Shown: piece after piece, positions 15,925-23,193 of the stretch | Layout of the letters: each line of letters starts with the position of its first letter | How positions within the stretch are numbered: the stretch's first letter is position 1 | Assembly (NCBI GenBank): GCA_964502775.1 | Contig: CAZCYE010000004.1 | Location: forward strand, 1-35,270 | DNA: 35,270 nt | Direction of reading: 5' to 3' | Source of the DNA: CAZCYE01 sp964502775 | GTDB lineage: Bacteria; Actinomycetota; Acidimicrobiia; IMCC26256; PALSA-555 | Notes under the pieces: generated by a model | Database searches by the model: none | Seen by the model: only the letters and a program-made list of their open reading frames with translations | What the model was told of the DNA's origin: nothing | Position numbers and translations under genes: made by a program

Positions 15925-16456
15925 GGGCGAGGTCGACGTCTCGAAAGCCGCGATCGCGCGGCGACATGACACTCGGGGAGCCCACCCAGGCGATCCCGAG
16001 CGACGGATCGTCCCAGCGGATACCAGCAGCGGCCTCCCGCTCCTCGCGTGCCGACATGAGATATTCGAGCTCCGCGTCGTCAGCGAGTGTGAGGAAGCCA
16101 TGAGCGCAGCCGGTGGGGACAAGGACCGCGGTGTTGTCGCCAGCCTGGAGTTCGATTGCGTGCCACCGCCCGCACGTCGGTGATCCCGCGCGCAGATCAA
16201 CGATCACGTCTTGAACGCGGCCGCGTAGGCAGCGGACGAGCTTCGTCTCCTCGTGCGGTGCGACCTGCACATGCAGCCCGCGCAGCGTCCCTTGCCTGGA
16301 GTTGTGTGAGGTGTTGACCTGCACGACCGAGAATGGGAATCCGGCGAGCCGGAATTCGTCAACGCAAAAGACCCGCGTGAAGGACCCGCGCTCGTCCTTG
16401 TCGGGCTTGTAGTGCAAGAGAGCTGAACCTTCGATGGAGAGGGCCTCGAATCTCAT
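15872..16456 (-). CDS. RmlC-like sugar-nucleotide 3- and/or 5-epimerase
   Basis: The 194-residue protein has the cupin fold of dTDP-4-dehydrorhamnose 3,5-epimerases, at the usual length. Seen in order are DERGSFTRVF (21-30), VNTSHNSRQGTLRGLH (48-62, with catalytic-type His62), K72, the DVIVDLRAGSPT segment (83-94), PTGCAHGF (114-121), Tyr132 and an Asp168 in SPRDRG. His62, Lys72 and Tyr132 align by count with the residues conserved in mycobacterial RmlC, so it should be active. The second conserved Tyr (position 138) is Glu here. The neighbours are CDP-glucose enzymes, not dTDP enzymes, so the substrate is probably a CDP-4-keto-6-deoxy sugar. The ATG overlaps the methyltransferase stop (ATGA), making it the last gene of a coupled four-gene unit. 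Confidence 0.82.
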   Translation of the reverse strand: MRFEALSIEGSALLHYKPDKDERGSFTRVFCVDEFRLAGFPFSVVQVNTSHNSRQGTLRGLHVQVAPHEETKLVRCLRGRVQDVIVDLRAGSPTCGRWHAIELQAGDNTAVLVPTGCAHGFLTLADDAELEYLMSAREEREAAAGIRWDDPSLGIAWVGSPSVMSPRDRGFRDVDLALIRENGARALLDPGDAA

Positions 16457-17691
16457 GGGCGGATGCTCGTGGTCGGGACGGGAACGACGAACCTGCCGCC
16501 CCAGCTGGCAATGCTGTGCATCTGAGAGCGGATCTCCTGCTCAAGGTTCCAGGGCAAGATCAAGAGGAAATCGGGGCGCGTCGAGAACACGTGCTGCGGC
16601 GCCATGATAGGGAGATGCGATCCAGGGAGAAATCGACCTTGCTTGTAGGGGTTGCGATCGACCACGTACTCGACATCGTCGGTCGTCGCGCCACACGAGT
16701 TCAGCAGCGTGTTGCCCTTGGCTGCCGCGCCATAGGCCGCGATGCGCTGGCCGTCGCGCCGGCTCGTATCGAGGAACTCGCGGAGGGTTTGTCGGCTCCT
16801 GTCCACCTGCCGAGAAAAGCCCGCGAAGACCTCGAACGTGTCCAGGCCCGCCGCGCGCTCCGACAAGACCATGGCGTCGACCCTCGGATGGACGAATCGA
16901 TCGGAGGCGTTCGGCGTGACCCAGAACCGCAAGCTTCCGCCGTGCGTCGTCAGCGCTTCCACATCGACGATTCTGAGACCGTGACGTTCGAAAAGGGGTT
17001 TCGCCGCGAGCGCCGAGAAGTATGAGTAGTGCTCATGGTAGATCGTGTCGAACGCGGTCTGCTCGATGAGGCGGCGCAGATGCTGGACCTCCACGGTCAG
17101 CACCCCGTCGGGCATCAGGATCTCGGCGAGCCCGGCGACGAAGTCGTTCAGCTCGGGCACGTGGGCCATGACATTGTTCGCCACGACGAGGTTACCCCGG
17201 CGCCCGGCGACGGCGATCTCGTGAGCCTTCTCCGAGCCGAAGAAGGCGACCTCCGTGGGGATGCCTTCTTCGATCGCCATTGCCGCCACGTTCGCGGCAG
17301 GCTCGATGCCTAGCACCGGGATGCCGAGCTCAACGAACTCGCGCAGTAGGTAGCCGTCGTTGCTCGCGATCTCGATGACCAGATCGTCGGGGCCCAGGCC
17401 TAGCGCCCGAGATGCCGTGCGGGCGAACCGGCGGGCGTGCTCGAGCCAAGTGCGCGAGTACGACGAGAAGTAGGAATACTCGGCGAAGATCTCGTCCCTC
17501 GTGACCACGTCGTCGACCTGCATGAGGAAACACGACTCGCACAGGCGTACGACGAGAGGGTACGACCGCTCGGTTCCCGCCACGAGGATGTCCTCGGTCG
17601 GATACGCGTTTGCGAGCGGCTGACGCCCGAGGTCGACCACAACTCGGTGCAAGGGCTCGCCGCAGGACCTGCACCGGGGCGTCGTGCTCAC
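16453..17691 (-). CDS. Sugar-nucleotide C-methyltransferase (TylCIII/NovU-like)
   Basis: The 412-residue protein has the three-part layout of SAM-dependent sugar C-methyltransferases. An N-terminal zinc-binding part has C7-x2-C10 and C51-x2-C54 (PF08421-like). A central Rossmann domain has VIEIASNDGYLL (105-116) and VLGIEPAANV (127-135). The catalytic-region YHEHYSYFS (218-226) follows, and then a C-terminal domain with YGAAAKGNTLL and VVDRNPYKQGRFLPG (PF08484-like). Studied relatives methylate C3 of 4-keto-6-deoxy dTDP-sugars next to the ketone. Here the flanking rfbF/rfbG-type genes imply a CDP-linked substrate. The GTG at 17691 overlaps the dehydratase TGA (GTGA); the longer reading adds 70 arginine-rich residues through the dehydratase gene and is rejected. 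The downstream epimerase start also overlaps (ATGA). Confidence 0.88.
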   Translation of the reverse strand: MSTTPRCRSCGEPLHRVVVDLGRQPLANAYPTEDILVAGTERSYPLVVRLCESCFLMQVDDVVTRDEIFAEYSYFSSYSRTWLEHARRFARTASRALGLGPDDLVIEIASNDGYLLREFVELGIPVLGIEPAANVAAMAIEEGIPTEVAFFGSEKAHEIAVAGRRGNLVVANNVMAHVPELNDFVAGLAEILMPDGVLTVEVQHLRRLIEQTAFDTIYHEHYSYFSALAAKPLFERHGLRIVDVEALTTHGGSLRFWVTPNASDRFVHPRVDAMVLSERAAGLDTFEVFAGFSRQVDRSRQTLREFLDTSRRDGQRIAAYGAAAKGNTLLNSCGATTDDVEYVVDRNPYKQGRFLPGSHLPIMAPQHVFSTRPDFLLILPWNLEQEIRSQMHSIASWGGRFVVPVPTTSIRP

Positions 17692-18749
17692 CCGAGGCTC
17701 TCGAAGGCCGCGATCTGACCGAGGGACCACGCACGCATGTCGTTGTGCTCGAGGTGCGCCCGATGCCACTCGACGGTCCACTCGACGATGCGAGCGAGAT
17801 CGAGCCGAGGGCGCCAGCCGAGCATCGCTCGGGCGCGGTCCGCACGCAGGCGCAGCTCCTCGGTCTCGACCCACCGCTGGGGGCCCGTCTCGCGTCGCCA
17901 TCCGGGACGGCCGCCGAGACGATCCGTGAGCAGATTGACAAGCTCGGACACGCGGCAGTCGGCCTCGGGTCCGGGCCCGAAGTTCAGGGCCATCGGGGCA
18001 CCATCGGCGTGCTCGAGGAGGACCCGCGCGTACATCAGGTAGCCATGCAGGACGTCCAGCACGTGCTGCCAGGGACGAATCGCATCGGGGCGCCGGAGAC
18101 CGACCGGACGTCCCGCTCGGAAGGCGCGCAGCACGTCCGGGACGAGACGATCATCTGCCCAGTCCCCACCGCCGATGACGTTGCCCGCTCGCGCCGTCGC
18201 AACCATCAGGTCCCGTCCCCGGAGCAGGCTCGAACGGTAGGCGCGCACTACGAGCTCCGCACACGCCTTGGATGCAGCGTACGGCTCATCGCCATCGAGA
18301 TCAGATGTCTCGTCGACAGGGGTCCCGTCCGGACTCGGCATGTAGACCTTGTCACTTGTCACGACGAGTACCGCCATGACGGCGTCATGGGTCCTGGCGG
18401 CCTCGAGGATGTTGCTCGTACCGGTCACGTTCGTGGCGAACGTGCCGACCGGGTCCTCCTGAGCCCGTGGCACACTGCTCTGAGCAGCGAGATGCACGAC
18501 GAGCTCAGGCTCGGTCCCAAAGGCTCGCGATACCGCCTGCTCATCCGTGACGTTGCCCGTCCACGTCGGGGGGTCGGACCACCCCACGATCTGGTACAGG
18601 CTCGGCTCCGTCAGTGGGGGCAGTGCCAAGCCGGTCACGTCGGCGCCGAGGCGTTCCAGCCAGAGTCGGAGCCATGATCCTTTGAAGCCGGTGTGGCCAG
18701 TGACGAGTACTCGGCGTCCGCGCCAGAAGGCGGCGTCGGCGGTTACCAC
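17688..18749 (-). CDS. rfbG: CDP-glucose 4,6-dehydratase
   Basis: This 353-residue extended SDR enzyme converts CDP-D-glucose to CDP-4-keto-6-deoxy-D-glucose. The N-terminal VTGHTGFKGSWL (16-27) is the NAD-binding glycine motif in the form typical of RfbG. LVVTSDKVY (128-136) includes the active-site T/S-D-K, and EPYAASK (155-161) provides the Tyr157-x3-Lys161 pair. The upstream gene is a cytidylyltransferase, which settles CDP-glucose over other hexoses. The GTG start at 18749 overlaps the upstream TAA by 7 nt, and the stop overlaps the methyltransferase GTG, so the gene is tightly coupled on both sides. An rfbH-type 3-dehydratase, which would lead to 3,6-dideoxyhexoses, is absent; a C-methyltransferase takes its place. 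Confidence 0.92.
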   Translation of the reverse strand: MVTADAAFWRGRRVLVTGHTGFKGSWLRLWLERLGADVTGLALPPLTEPSLYQIVGWSDPPTWTGNVTDEQAVSRAFGTEPELVVHLAAQSSVPRAQEDPVGTFATNVTGTSNILEAARTHDAVMAVLVVTSDKVYMPSPDGTPVDETSDLDGDEPYAASKACAELVVRAYRSSLLRGRDLMVATARAGNVIGGGDWADDRLVPDVLRAFRAGRPVGLRRPDAIRPWQHVLDVLHGYLMYARVLLEHADGAPMALNFGPGPEADCRVSELVNLLTDRLGGRPGWRRETGPQRWVETEELRLRADRARAMLGWRPRLDLARIVEWTVEWHRAHLEHNDMRAWSLGQIAAFESLG

Positions 18750-19510
18750 GTCTTCCAGGGTGCTGCCCCGCTTTCCCAGAGTCGCTCGAGCTCCTCACGC
18801 TCGAACGCGGTGTCCATCGGCTGCCAGAAGCCCTCATGGACGTAGGCCCTCAACCGGTGCTCGCCCGCGAGCGGCTCGAGCACGTCGGTCTCCCATACCG
18901 CGTCGTCGCCACTGATGAGCTCGATGACCTCGGGCTCGCAGACGAAGAAGCCACCGTTGACCAGCCCCGTGTGGGCGGTCGACTTCTCAAAGATCCCGAA
19001 GACGCGGGATCCGTCCAAATCGAGGCTACCGAAGCGGACGGGAGGCCGCACCGCGGTCATTGTGACCGTGGGACGCTCTCGACGATGCACCTCGAGCACG
19101 GCCTGGATGTCGACGTCGCCGACACCGTCGCCGTAGGTCAGCAGGAACGGCTCGTCGTCAAGGTAAGAGGCGATCCGACGCACACGGCCCGCGGTCATGG
19201 TGTTCAGACCCGTGTCGGCTACGGTGACGCGCCAGCCGCTTTCGGCTTCGCCGTGATACTCAACGGCGTTCTTGTGTAGATCAAAGGTCACATCGCTGTT
19301 GTGCAACGCGAGGTTCGCGAAGTAGTCCTTGAACTGATATCCCTTGTAACCCGTGCACACAATGAAATCGCGGACGCCGAAGCTCTCATAGATCTTCATG
19401 ATGTGCCAGAGGATCGGCCGGCCCCCGATCTCGATGAGCGGCTTCGGCCGGAGCACGGTCTCCTCAGAGAGTCGCGAGCCGCGGCCTCCAGCTAGGATCA
19501 CGGCTTTCAC
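18743..19510 (-). CDS. rfbF: Glucose-1-phosphate cytidylyltransferase
   Basis: The 255-residue enzyme makes CDP-glucose from CTP and glucose-1-phosphate. Diagnostic RfbF segments are AVILAGGRGSRLSEET (3-18), RPKPLIEIGGRPILWHIMKI (21-40), YKGYQFKDYF (55-64), TYGDGVGDVDI (125-135, with metal-binding Asp128), VNGGFFV (184-190) and GFWQPMDT (227-234). The end APWKTW is also typical. The GTG at 19510 is chosen because the family begins with K-A-V-I-L-A-G-G and a TACACT -10 box lies 8 nt upstream; a longer reading would add 37 residues with no homology. It is the first gene of the four-gene minus-strand sugar cassette and is divergent from the aminotransferase, with 74 bp between the starts. Confidence 0.93.
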   Translation of the reverse strand: MKAVILAGGRGSRLSEETVLRPKPLIEIGGRPILWHIMKIYESFGVRDFIVCTGYKGYQFKDYFANLALHNSDVTFDLHKNAVEYHGEAESGWRVTVADTGLNTMTAGRVRRIASYLDDEPFLLTYGDGVGDVDIQAVLEVHRRERPTVTMTAVRPPVRFGSLDLDGSRVFGIFEKSTAHTGLVNGGFFVCEPEVIELISGDDAVWETDVLEPLAGEHRLRAYVHEGFWQPMDTAFEREELERLWESGAAPWKTW

Positions 19511-19518
19511 GACGGGTG

Positions 19519-19524
19519 AGTGTA
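19519..19524 (-). promoter_or_regulatory. Candidate -10 box of rfbF (leaderless)
   Basis: On the minus strand TACACT is followed by CACCCGTC and then GTG. It matches the arrangement before the DUF4012 gene (TACACT-GCACCC-GTG). No -35 was recognised. Confidence 0.5.
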
Positions 19525-19570
19525 CTGACGGAGCCTTCGCATTCGGCGCACTCCCTCGATGTCGCTTGCC

Positions 19571-19576
19571 TATCCT
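19571..19576 (+). promoter_or_regulatory. Candidate -10 box of the aminotransferase gene (leaderless)
   Basis: TATCCT ends 8 nt before GTG 19585. With the rfbF box it forms a compact divergent promoter pair 46 bp apart. Confidence 0.45.
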
Positions 19577-19584
19577 CAAGGGCT

Positions 19585-20766
19585 GTGAGCGCAGCGCCCA
19601 AGATCCCGATCGCCGGACCATGGATCACCGATCACGAGGTCGCGGCCGTTACCGAAGCTGCTCGATCGTCGTGGTACGGGGATGCGGGTCGGCATGTCCA
19701 CGAATTCGAGGATCGTTTCGCCAACTACGTGGGGCGGCGGTTCGGGATAGCGCTCCCATCGGCCACCGCCGGCATCCATCTGAGCCTGCTCGCGCTCGGT
19801 GTGGGTCCTGGTGACGAGGTGGTCGTCCCGGATGCGACGTGGATCGCATCGGCGGCCCCGATCAGCTACGTAGGGGCGGTCCCTCGCTTCGTCGACGTGG
19901 ACCCAGAATCGTGGTGCGTCGATCCAGTGGAAGTAGCGGCGGCGATGAGCAAGCGGACCCGGGCAGTCATCGCCGTCGACCTGTACGGCGGCATGCCTGA
20001 CATGCACGAGCTCGCGCGAGTTTGCGACGAGCACGGCGTGGCCGTCGTGGAGGATGCGGCGGAGGCGATTGGCTCGCGCTACCGAGGCCGACGGGCAGGT
20101 GGATTCGGCGTGACGTCCGTCTTCAGCTTCCATGGCTCCAAGACGTTGACGACCGGGGAGGGCGGGATGGTCGTCACGGATGACGAAGCGTTGGCTGGCC
20201 GGATGCGTCTTTTCGCCGACCATGGTCGGCGCCCGGATGACACGGCGTTCTACAACCAGGTAGTGGCGCACAAGTACAAGATGAGCGCCGTCCAGGCGGC
20301 GCTCGGCCTCGCGCAGCTCGACCGGGTCGACGAGCTCGTCGCGAAAAAGCGTCAGATCTTCGGTTGGTATCGCCAGCTGCTCGGGAATCGGGCCGATCTC
20401 CTGCTCAACCGGGAGCCAGTAGGTGTTGAGAACTCGTACTGGATGACGACCGCGGTCCTCGACGATCGGGGTGGGCTCACCGAGCGGTCGCTCGCCGCAA
20501 TGCTCGACGAGGAAGGGATCGCGACACGCCCTTTCTTCCACCCGCTGAGCTCACTGCCGGCGTACTCGTCGATGCCCGGAATTGCGGAGGTGCGCAATCG
20601 CAACGTGGTCAGCGCCCGGCTCGGCACCTACGGGATCAACCTTCCTTCGGCGCTCTCGTTGGACGAGGACCTGGTTGCCCAAGTCTGCGCCGAGCTCGTG
20701 CGAGTGATCGACGGGGCGCGGCATCGTCCTGCTCGGAGCCCGGCGCCCTCTGCTGGTACCGCGTGA
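19585..20766 (+). CDS. DegT/DnrJ/EryC1 sugar aminotransferase, perosamine-synthase-like
   Basis: This 393-residue PLP enzyme has the DegT layout. Seen are ALPSATAGIHLSLLALGVGPGDEV (56-79, phosphate-binding loop), VVEDAAEAIGS (154-164, with Asp157 for the pyridine nitrogen), SFHGSKTLTTGEGGMV (181-196, with PLP-binding Lys186) and HKYKMSAVQAALGLAQL near 230. The S-K-T-L/I-T-T-G-E-G-G motif is close to that of perosamine synthases, which aminate C4 of 4-keto-6-deoxy sugar nucleotides. Known perosamine synthases use GDP-sugars; no GDP-mannose dehydratase is in the window, while CDP-4-keto-6-deoxyglucose is made next door. Use of the CDP product is inference. The GTG start is set by the -10 box and the domain start. 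The stop overlaps the oxygenase start (GTGATG), so the two are coupled. Confidence 0.85.
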   Translation: MSAAPKIPIAGPWITDHEVAAVTEAARSSWYGDAGRHVHEFEDRFANYVGRRFGIALPSATAGIHLSLLALGVGPGDEVVVPDATWIASAAPISYVGAVPRFVDVDPESWCVDPVEVAAAMSKRTRAVIAVDLYGGMPDMHELARVCDEHGVAVVEDAAEAIGSRYRGRRAGGFGVTSVFSFHGSKTLTTGEGGMVVTDDEALAGRMRLFADHGRRPDDTAFYNQVVAHKYKMSAVQAALGLAQLDRVDELVAKKRQIFGWYRQLLGNRADLLLNREPVGVENSYWMTTAVLDDRGGLTERSLAAMLDEEGIATRPFFHPLSSLPAYSSMPGIAEVRNRNVVSARLGTYGINLPSALSLDEDLVAQVCAELVRVIDGARHRPARSPAPSAGTA

Positions 20767-21554
20767 TGGATCGCACTACGAGCGCCGATCCACTTGGACA
20801 CTTCGATGATGCGCGCTTCGCTCGCATGGCCGTCGAGCGCTCGGCGGCCTACCGGGATGCCCAGCCGTTTCCGCACACGGTGATCGACGGGTTCCTCGAC
20901 GAGAGCCTCGCCCGATCGGTGAGTCGGGCGTTCCCCAGCATTGACTCGATCGCCTGGATCGAGCGCGACAACGAGAACAACCGCAGGCGGTATCAGCACG
21001 ACGAGACGAGATTGCCGTCCCTCGTCCGCGCCTTGCTCCGGGAGCTCAACGGTCGCCAGTTCCTGCTGTTCCTCGAGACCTTGACCGGCATCGAAAGTCT
21101 TCTGCCTGACCCCTACTTCGTGGGCGGAGGCCTCCACGTGAGCACGCGCGGTGACTTTCTCAACATCCACACCGACTTCAACTGGCATCACAAGCTGCAG
21201 GCGCACCGGCGCGTGAACGTGCTCCTATATCTGTCCGAGGTCTGGGACGAGGCGTGGGGTGGGGCCACGGAGCTCTGGCATCCAGAGATGTCTGGCCCGT
21301 GCGTCTCCGTGATGCCGAGGTTCAACCGTGTACTCATCTTCAGCACCGGGGAGCACAGCAACCACGGACAGCCGTCACCCAACCTGTGTCCGCCAGGGAC
21401 CCTGCGCAAAGTCCTGAACCTCTACTACTACACCACGCATCGCGAGGACGGCGATGCGGCGGATCCACACTTCACCCTCTACAAGCCGGCGGCGTCAACG
21501 TTCGCAACCGAGCTCGGCGAGCACTATCGCGCCTCCGCTGGGCGTTCGGCGTGA
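20766..21554 (+). CDS. 2-oxoglutarate/Fe(II)-dependent oxygenase (prolyl-4-hydroxylase-like)
   Basis: The 262-residue protein carries the non-haem iron site H135-x-D137 (in LNIHTDFNWH) and the distal His200 (in GEHSNHGQP). Arg214 (in TLRKVLNLYYYT) is placed to bind 2-oxoglutarate. RRVNVLLYLSEVWDEAWGGATELW is the standard strand before the distal histidine in PF13640-type hydroxylases. Relatives hydroxylate peptides, small molecules or glycan components; here the gene is translationally coupled to a sugar aminotransferase in a polysaccharide locus. Hydroxylation of the sugar nucleotide or of an N-acyl group on it is therefore plausible but unproven. The ATG at 20766 overlaps the upstream TGA (TGATG); a GTG one codon earlier is equally possible. 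No signal peptide is seen, so it acts in the cytoplasm. Confidence 0.82.
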   Translation: MDRTTSADPLGHFDDARFARMAVERSAAYRDAQPFPHTVIDGFLDESLARSVSRAFPSIDSIAWIERDNENNRRRYQHDETRLPSLVRALLRELNGRQFLLFLETLTGIESLLPDPYFVGGGLHVSTRGDFLNIHTDFNWHHKLQAHRRVNVLLYLSEVWDEAWGGATELWHPEMSGPCVSVMPRFNRVLIFSTGEHSNHGQPSPNLCPPGTLRKVLNLYYYTTHREDGDAADPHFTLYKPAASTFATELGEHYRASAGRSA

Positions 21555-21755
21555 AATGCACCTCCGTCCTCGCAGCCAAGCCTTGCTGACCAGTCGGCCA
21601 TCGTTGCCCCTTTCGCGAATAGGTCCCATAGTTGAGTACTTCGTTGCAGCAGTATCAGTCCTCCGCGGCGACTCGGGCAAGAGGCGTCGGTCCCACCCTG
21701 TACGGATCATCCCCCCGACCGGATCTGATGGTGGGGAGCAGGTCCGTGGCAGGCT

Positions 21756-21773
21756 GACGAGCCCCGGCTCGTC
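21756..21773 (+). terminator. Candidate terminator hairpin after the polysaccharide locus
   Basis: GACGAGC and GCTCGTC form a perfect 7-bp stem around the loop CCCG. There is no T-tract, so it would be an atypical, GC-only terminator or a stability hairpin. It lies about 200 bp downstream of the oxygenase gene. Confidence 0.35.
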
Positions 21774-21861
21774 CCGCACGAGACCCACCTTGCGCCGCAG
21801 CCGACAGCGTGCCCCGGGGGCGAGGGGTCCTTCGACGGTGGTGCGGATCCGCCTGGCCGCT

Positions 21862-21867
21862 CATAAT
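21862..21867 (+). promoter_or_regulatory. Candidate -10 box of the HEAT-repeat gene (leaderless)
   Basis: CATAAT ends 7 nt before the ATG at 21875. It is the closest match to TATAAT among the leaderless candidates of the window. Confidence 0.5.
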
Positions 21868-21874
21868 GGTCTGC

Positions 21875-23029
21875 ATGAGCGACGGTCGTCGTTTCGGGTT
21901 TCGAGCTGGCGCCCTGTTCGTGGTGGCGGCTCTCGCCCTGGTGCCCTCGCAAGCGGCAGGCGCGAGCTCTGACCAGGACCTGCTGCGCACGATTCTGACC
22001 AGCTCCGACCGCTCGGATCGCCAGGACGCGGCGCGTGCACTGGCGGACGATCTCGACCCGGCTCCGATCCGGAAGCTCGTTGCGAAGGCCGACGACAATC
22101 GGCGCGCGTCGTCAGCGCTCGAGTTGATCGAGCAGCGCGTGGCGCGCCGCGCAGCCCGCGGGCGAGACCTGTCGATTCGACGTCGGGCTATCCGGATACT
22201 CGGCGTGATCGACCTCGAGGCGAGTGCTGACGATCTGGCCAGAATCGTCATCGAGGTGTCGCAGCGCAAGGTACGCAACGCGGCGGCTCGTGCCCTCGGA
22301 CAACTCGAGGAGGCGGGCCCGCTCGTCGTGGACACTCTGATCGAGGCGAGCACCGCCTCGTTCGACGACCCTGGTCGGCAGGCGGCCATCGAACGGGCGG
22401 TCGCGGCGATCGGCTCCGAGGCCATCGATCCACTGCTCAGTGCGTTCAACGCCGGTGACTACGACACCCGACTCCAGACGATCCAACTGCTGAAAGCGAT
22501 CGAGCGCAAGCACGCGTCCGCGCTCAACGCGGTCTGGCCCAACGTCGTCGAGAATTTGATCACCCGGATCGGCCAGGCCGGCACCGAGGACCTCGCAGGT
22601 CTGCTCGCCGAGATTGGCAGCCCCGCGGTACCGAGGCTCATCGAGGTGGCGCGCCAGCCCTCCGGACCGGGCGGGCCGTTCGACGACCCGCCGAGCATCG
22701 CGCTGATGGCACTGACCACCATGGCGGAGCGTGACCGATCGCTGATCGCATCGCTCGACGAGGCACTCGAGCGCAGGGATCTCGCGCTCATCGCCGACCT
22801 CATGACCTTCTACATCTCACTCGGTACGCCAGGCAGCGAACAAGCATTGATCGCCGCGCTCGATGCGCTCGGCAACACCGGCAGAGCGCAGATCATCGTC
22901 CTTCAGTTTCTCGACTCCGGACACCAGCCCCTGGTGGATGCGGCGTACGCGTGGGCCGAGCGGCACGGCTACACGATCACCGGCCAGTCGCCGGGTATCG
23001 GAACCTGGGGCACGATCCAAGCCGGTTGA
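21875..23029 (+). CDS. Secreted HEAT-repeat protein
   Basis: This 384-residue protein has a signal peptide (RRFGFRAGALFVVAALALVPSQAAGAS, cleavage near 31). A long run of paired amphipathic helices follows, with alanine/leucine-rich segments such as DAARALADDLD, RRRAIRILGVIDLEASAD, VRNAAARALGQLEEAG and AVPRLIEVARQP. Repeats of about 30-35 residues with a conserved A-x-x-A-L/I-G pattern fit HEAT or PBS-lyase-type HEAT repeats, which form a superhelical binding scaffold. No catalytic motif was seen; it probably binds another protein at the cell surface. The ATG is fixed by the -10 box 7 nt upstream. It lies just outside the polysaccharide locus and its link to it is unknown. Confidence 0.65.
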   Translation: MSDGRRFGFRAGALFVVAALALVPSQAAGASSDQDLLRTILTSSDRSDRQDAARALADDLDPAPIRKLVAKADDNRRASSALELIEQRVARRAARGRDLSIRRRAIRILGVIDLEASADDLARIVIEVSQRKVRNAAARALGQLEEAGPLVVDTLIEASTASFDDPGRQAAIERAVAAIGSEAIDPLLSAFNAGDYDTRLQTIQLLKAIERKHASALNAVWPNVVENLITRIGQAGTEDLAGLLAEIGSPAVPRLIEVARQPSGPGGPFDDPPSIALMALTTMAERDRSLIASLDEALERRDLALIADLMTFYISLGTPGSEQALIAALDALGNTGRAQIIVLQFLDSGHQPLVDAAYAWAERHGYTITGQSPGIGTWGTIQAG

Positions 23030-23057
23030 CGCCTTGTCACCGGAGGCTGACACCGGC

Positions 23058-23141
23058 GGTCTCGGTGGACGCAACGACACCAGATGGACTGAGCACCCAA
23101 CTCAGGACCACTCGGGCGGCCTGGAGTGGTCTCGGTGGACG
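23058..23141 (+). repeat. Pair of 14-bp direct repeats between convergent genes
   Basis: GGTCTCGGTGGACG occurs at 23058-23071 and again, exactly, at 23128-23141, 70 bp apart. The second copy overlaps the right arm of the hairpin at 23106-23131. No gene is present between them. Confidence 0.6.
23106..23131. terminator. Candidate bidirectional terminator hairpin
   Basis: GACCACTC (23106-23113) pairs with GAGTGGTC (23124-23131) around a 10-nt GC-rich loop. It lies between the converging HEAT-repeat and TIGR03086 genes, the expected place for a shared terminator, but there is no T-tract on either strand. Confidence 0.4.
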
Positions 23142-23193
23142 GTTGTCAAGGCGCTCATAACCCGAAAGTCGCGATTCCCGGTCGACGAGGTGC

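Larger units (their letters stand above)
21555..21874. other. 320-bp intergenic stretch between the oxygenase and HEAT-repeat genes
   Basis: No supported gene on either strand. It holds a strong hairpin (21756-21773) and, at its right end, the -10 box of the HEAT-repeat gene. The first 150 bp are somewhat less GC-rich than the neighbours and may contain the end of the polysaccharide transcript. Confidence 0.6.

Noticed and set aside
17692..17901. 70-residue N-terminal extension of the C-methyltransferase
   Set aside because: It is read through the dehydratase gene in another frame, is arginine-rich, and the GTGA overlap gives a better start.
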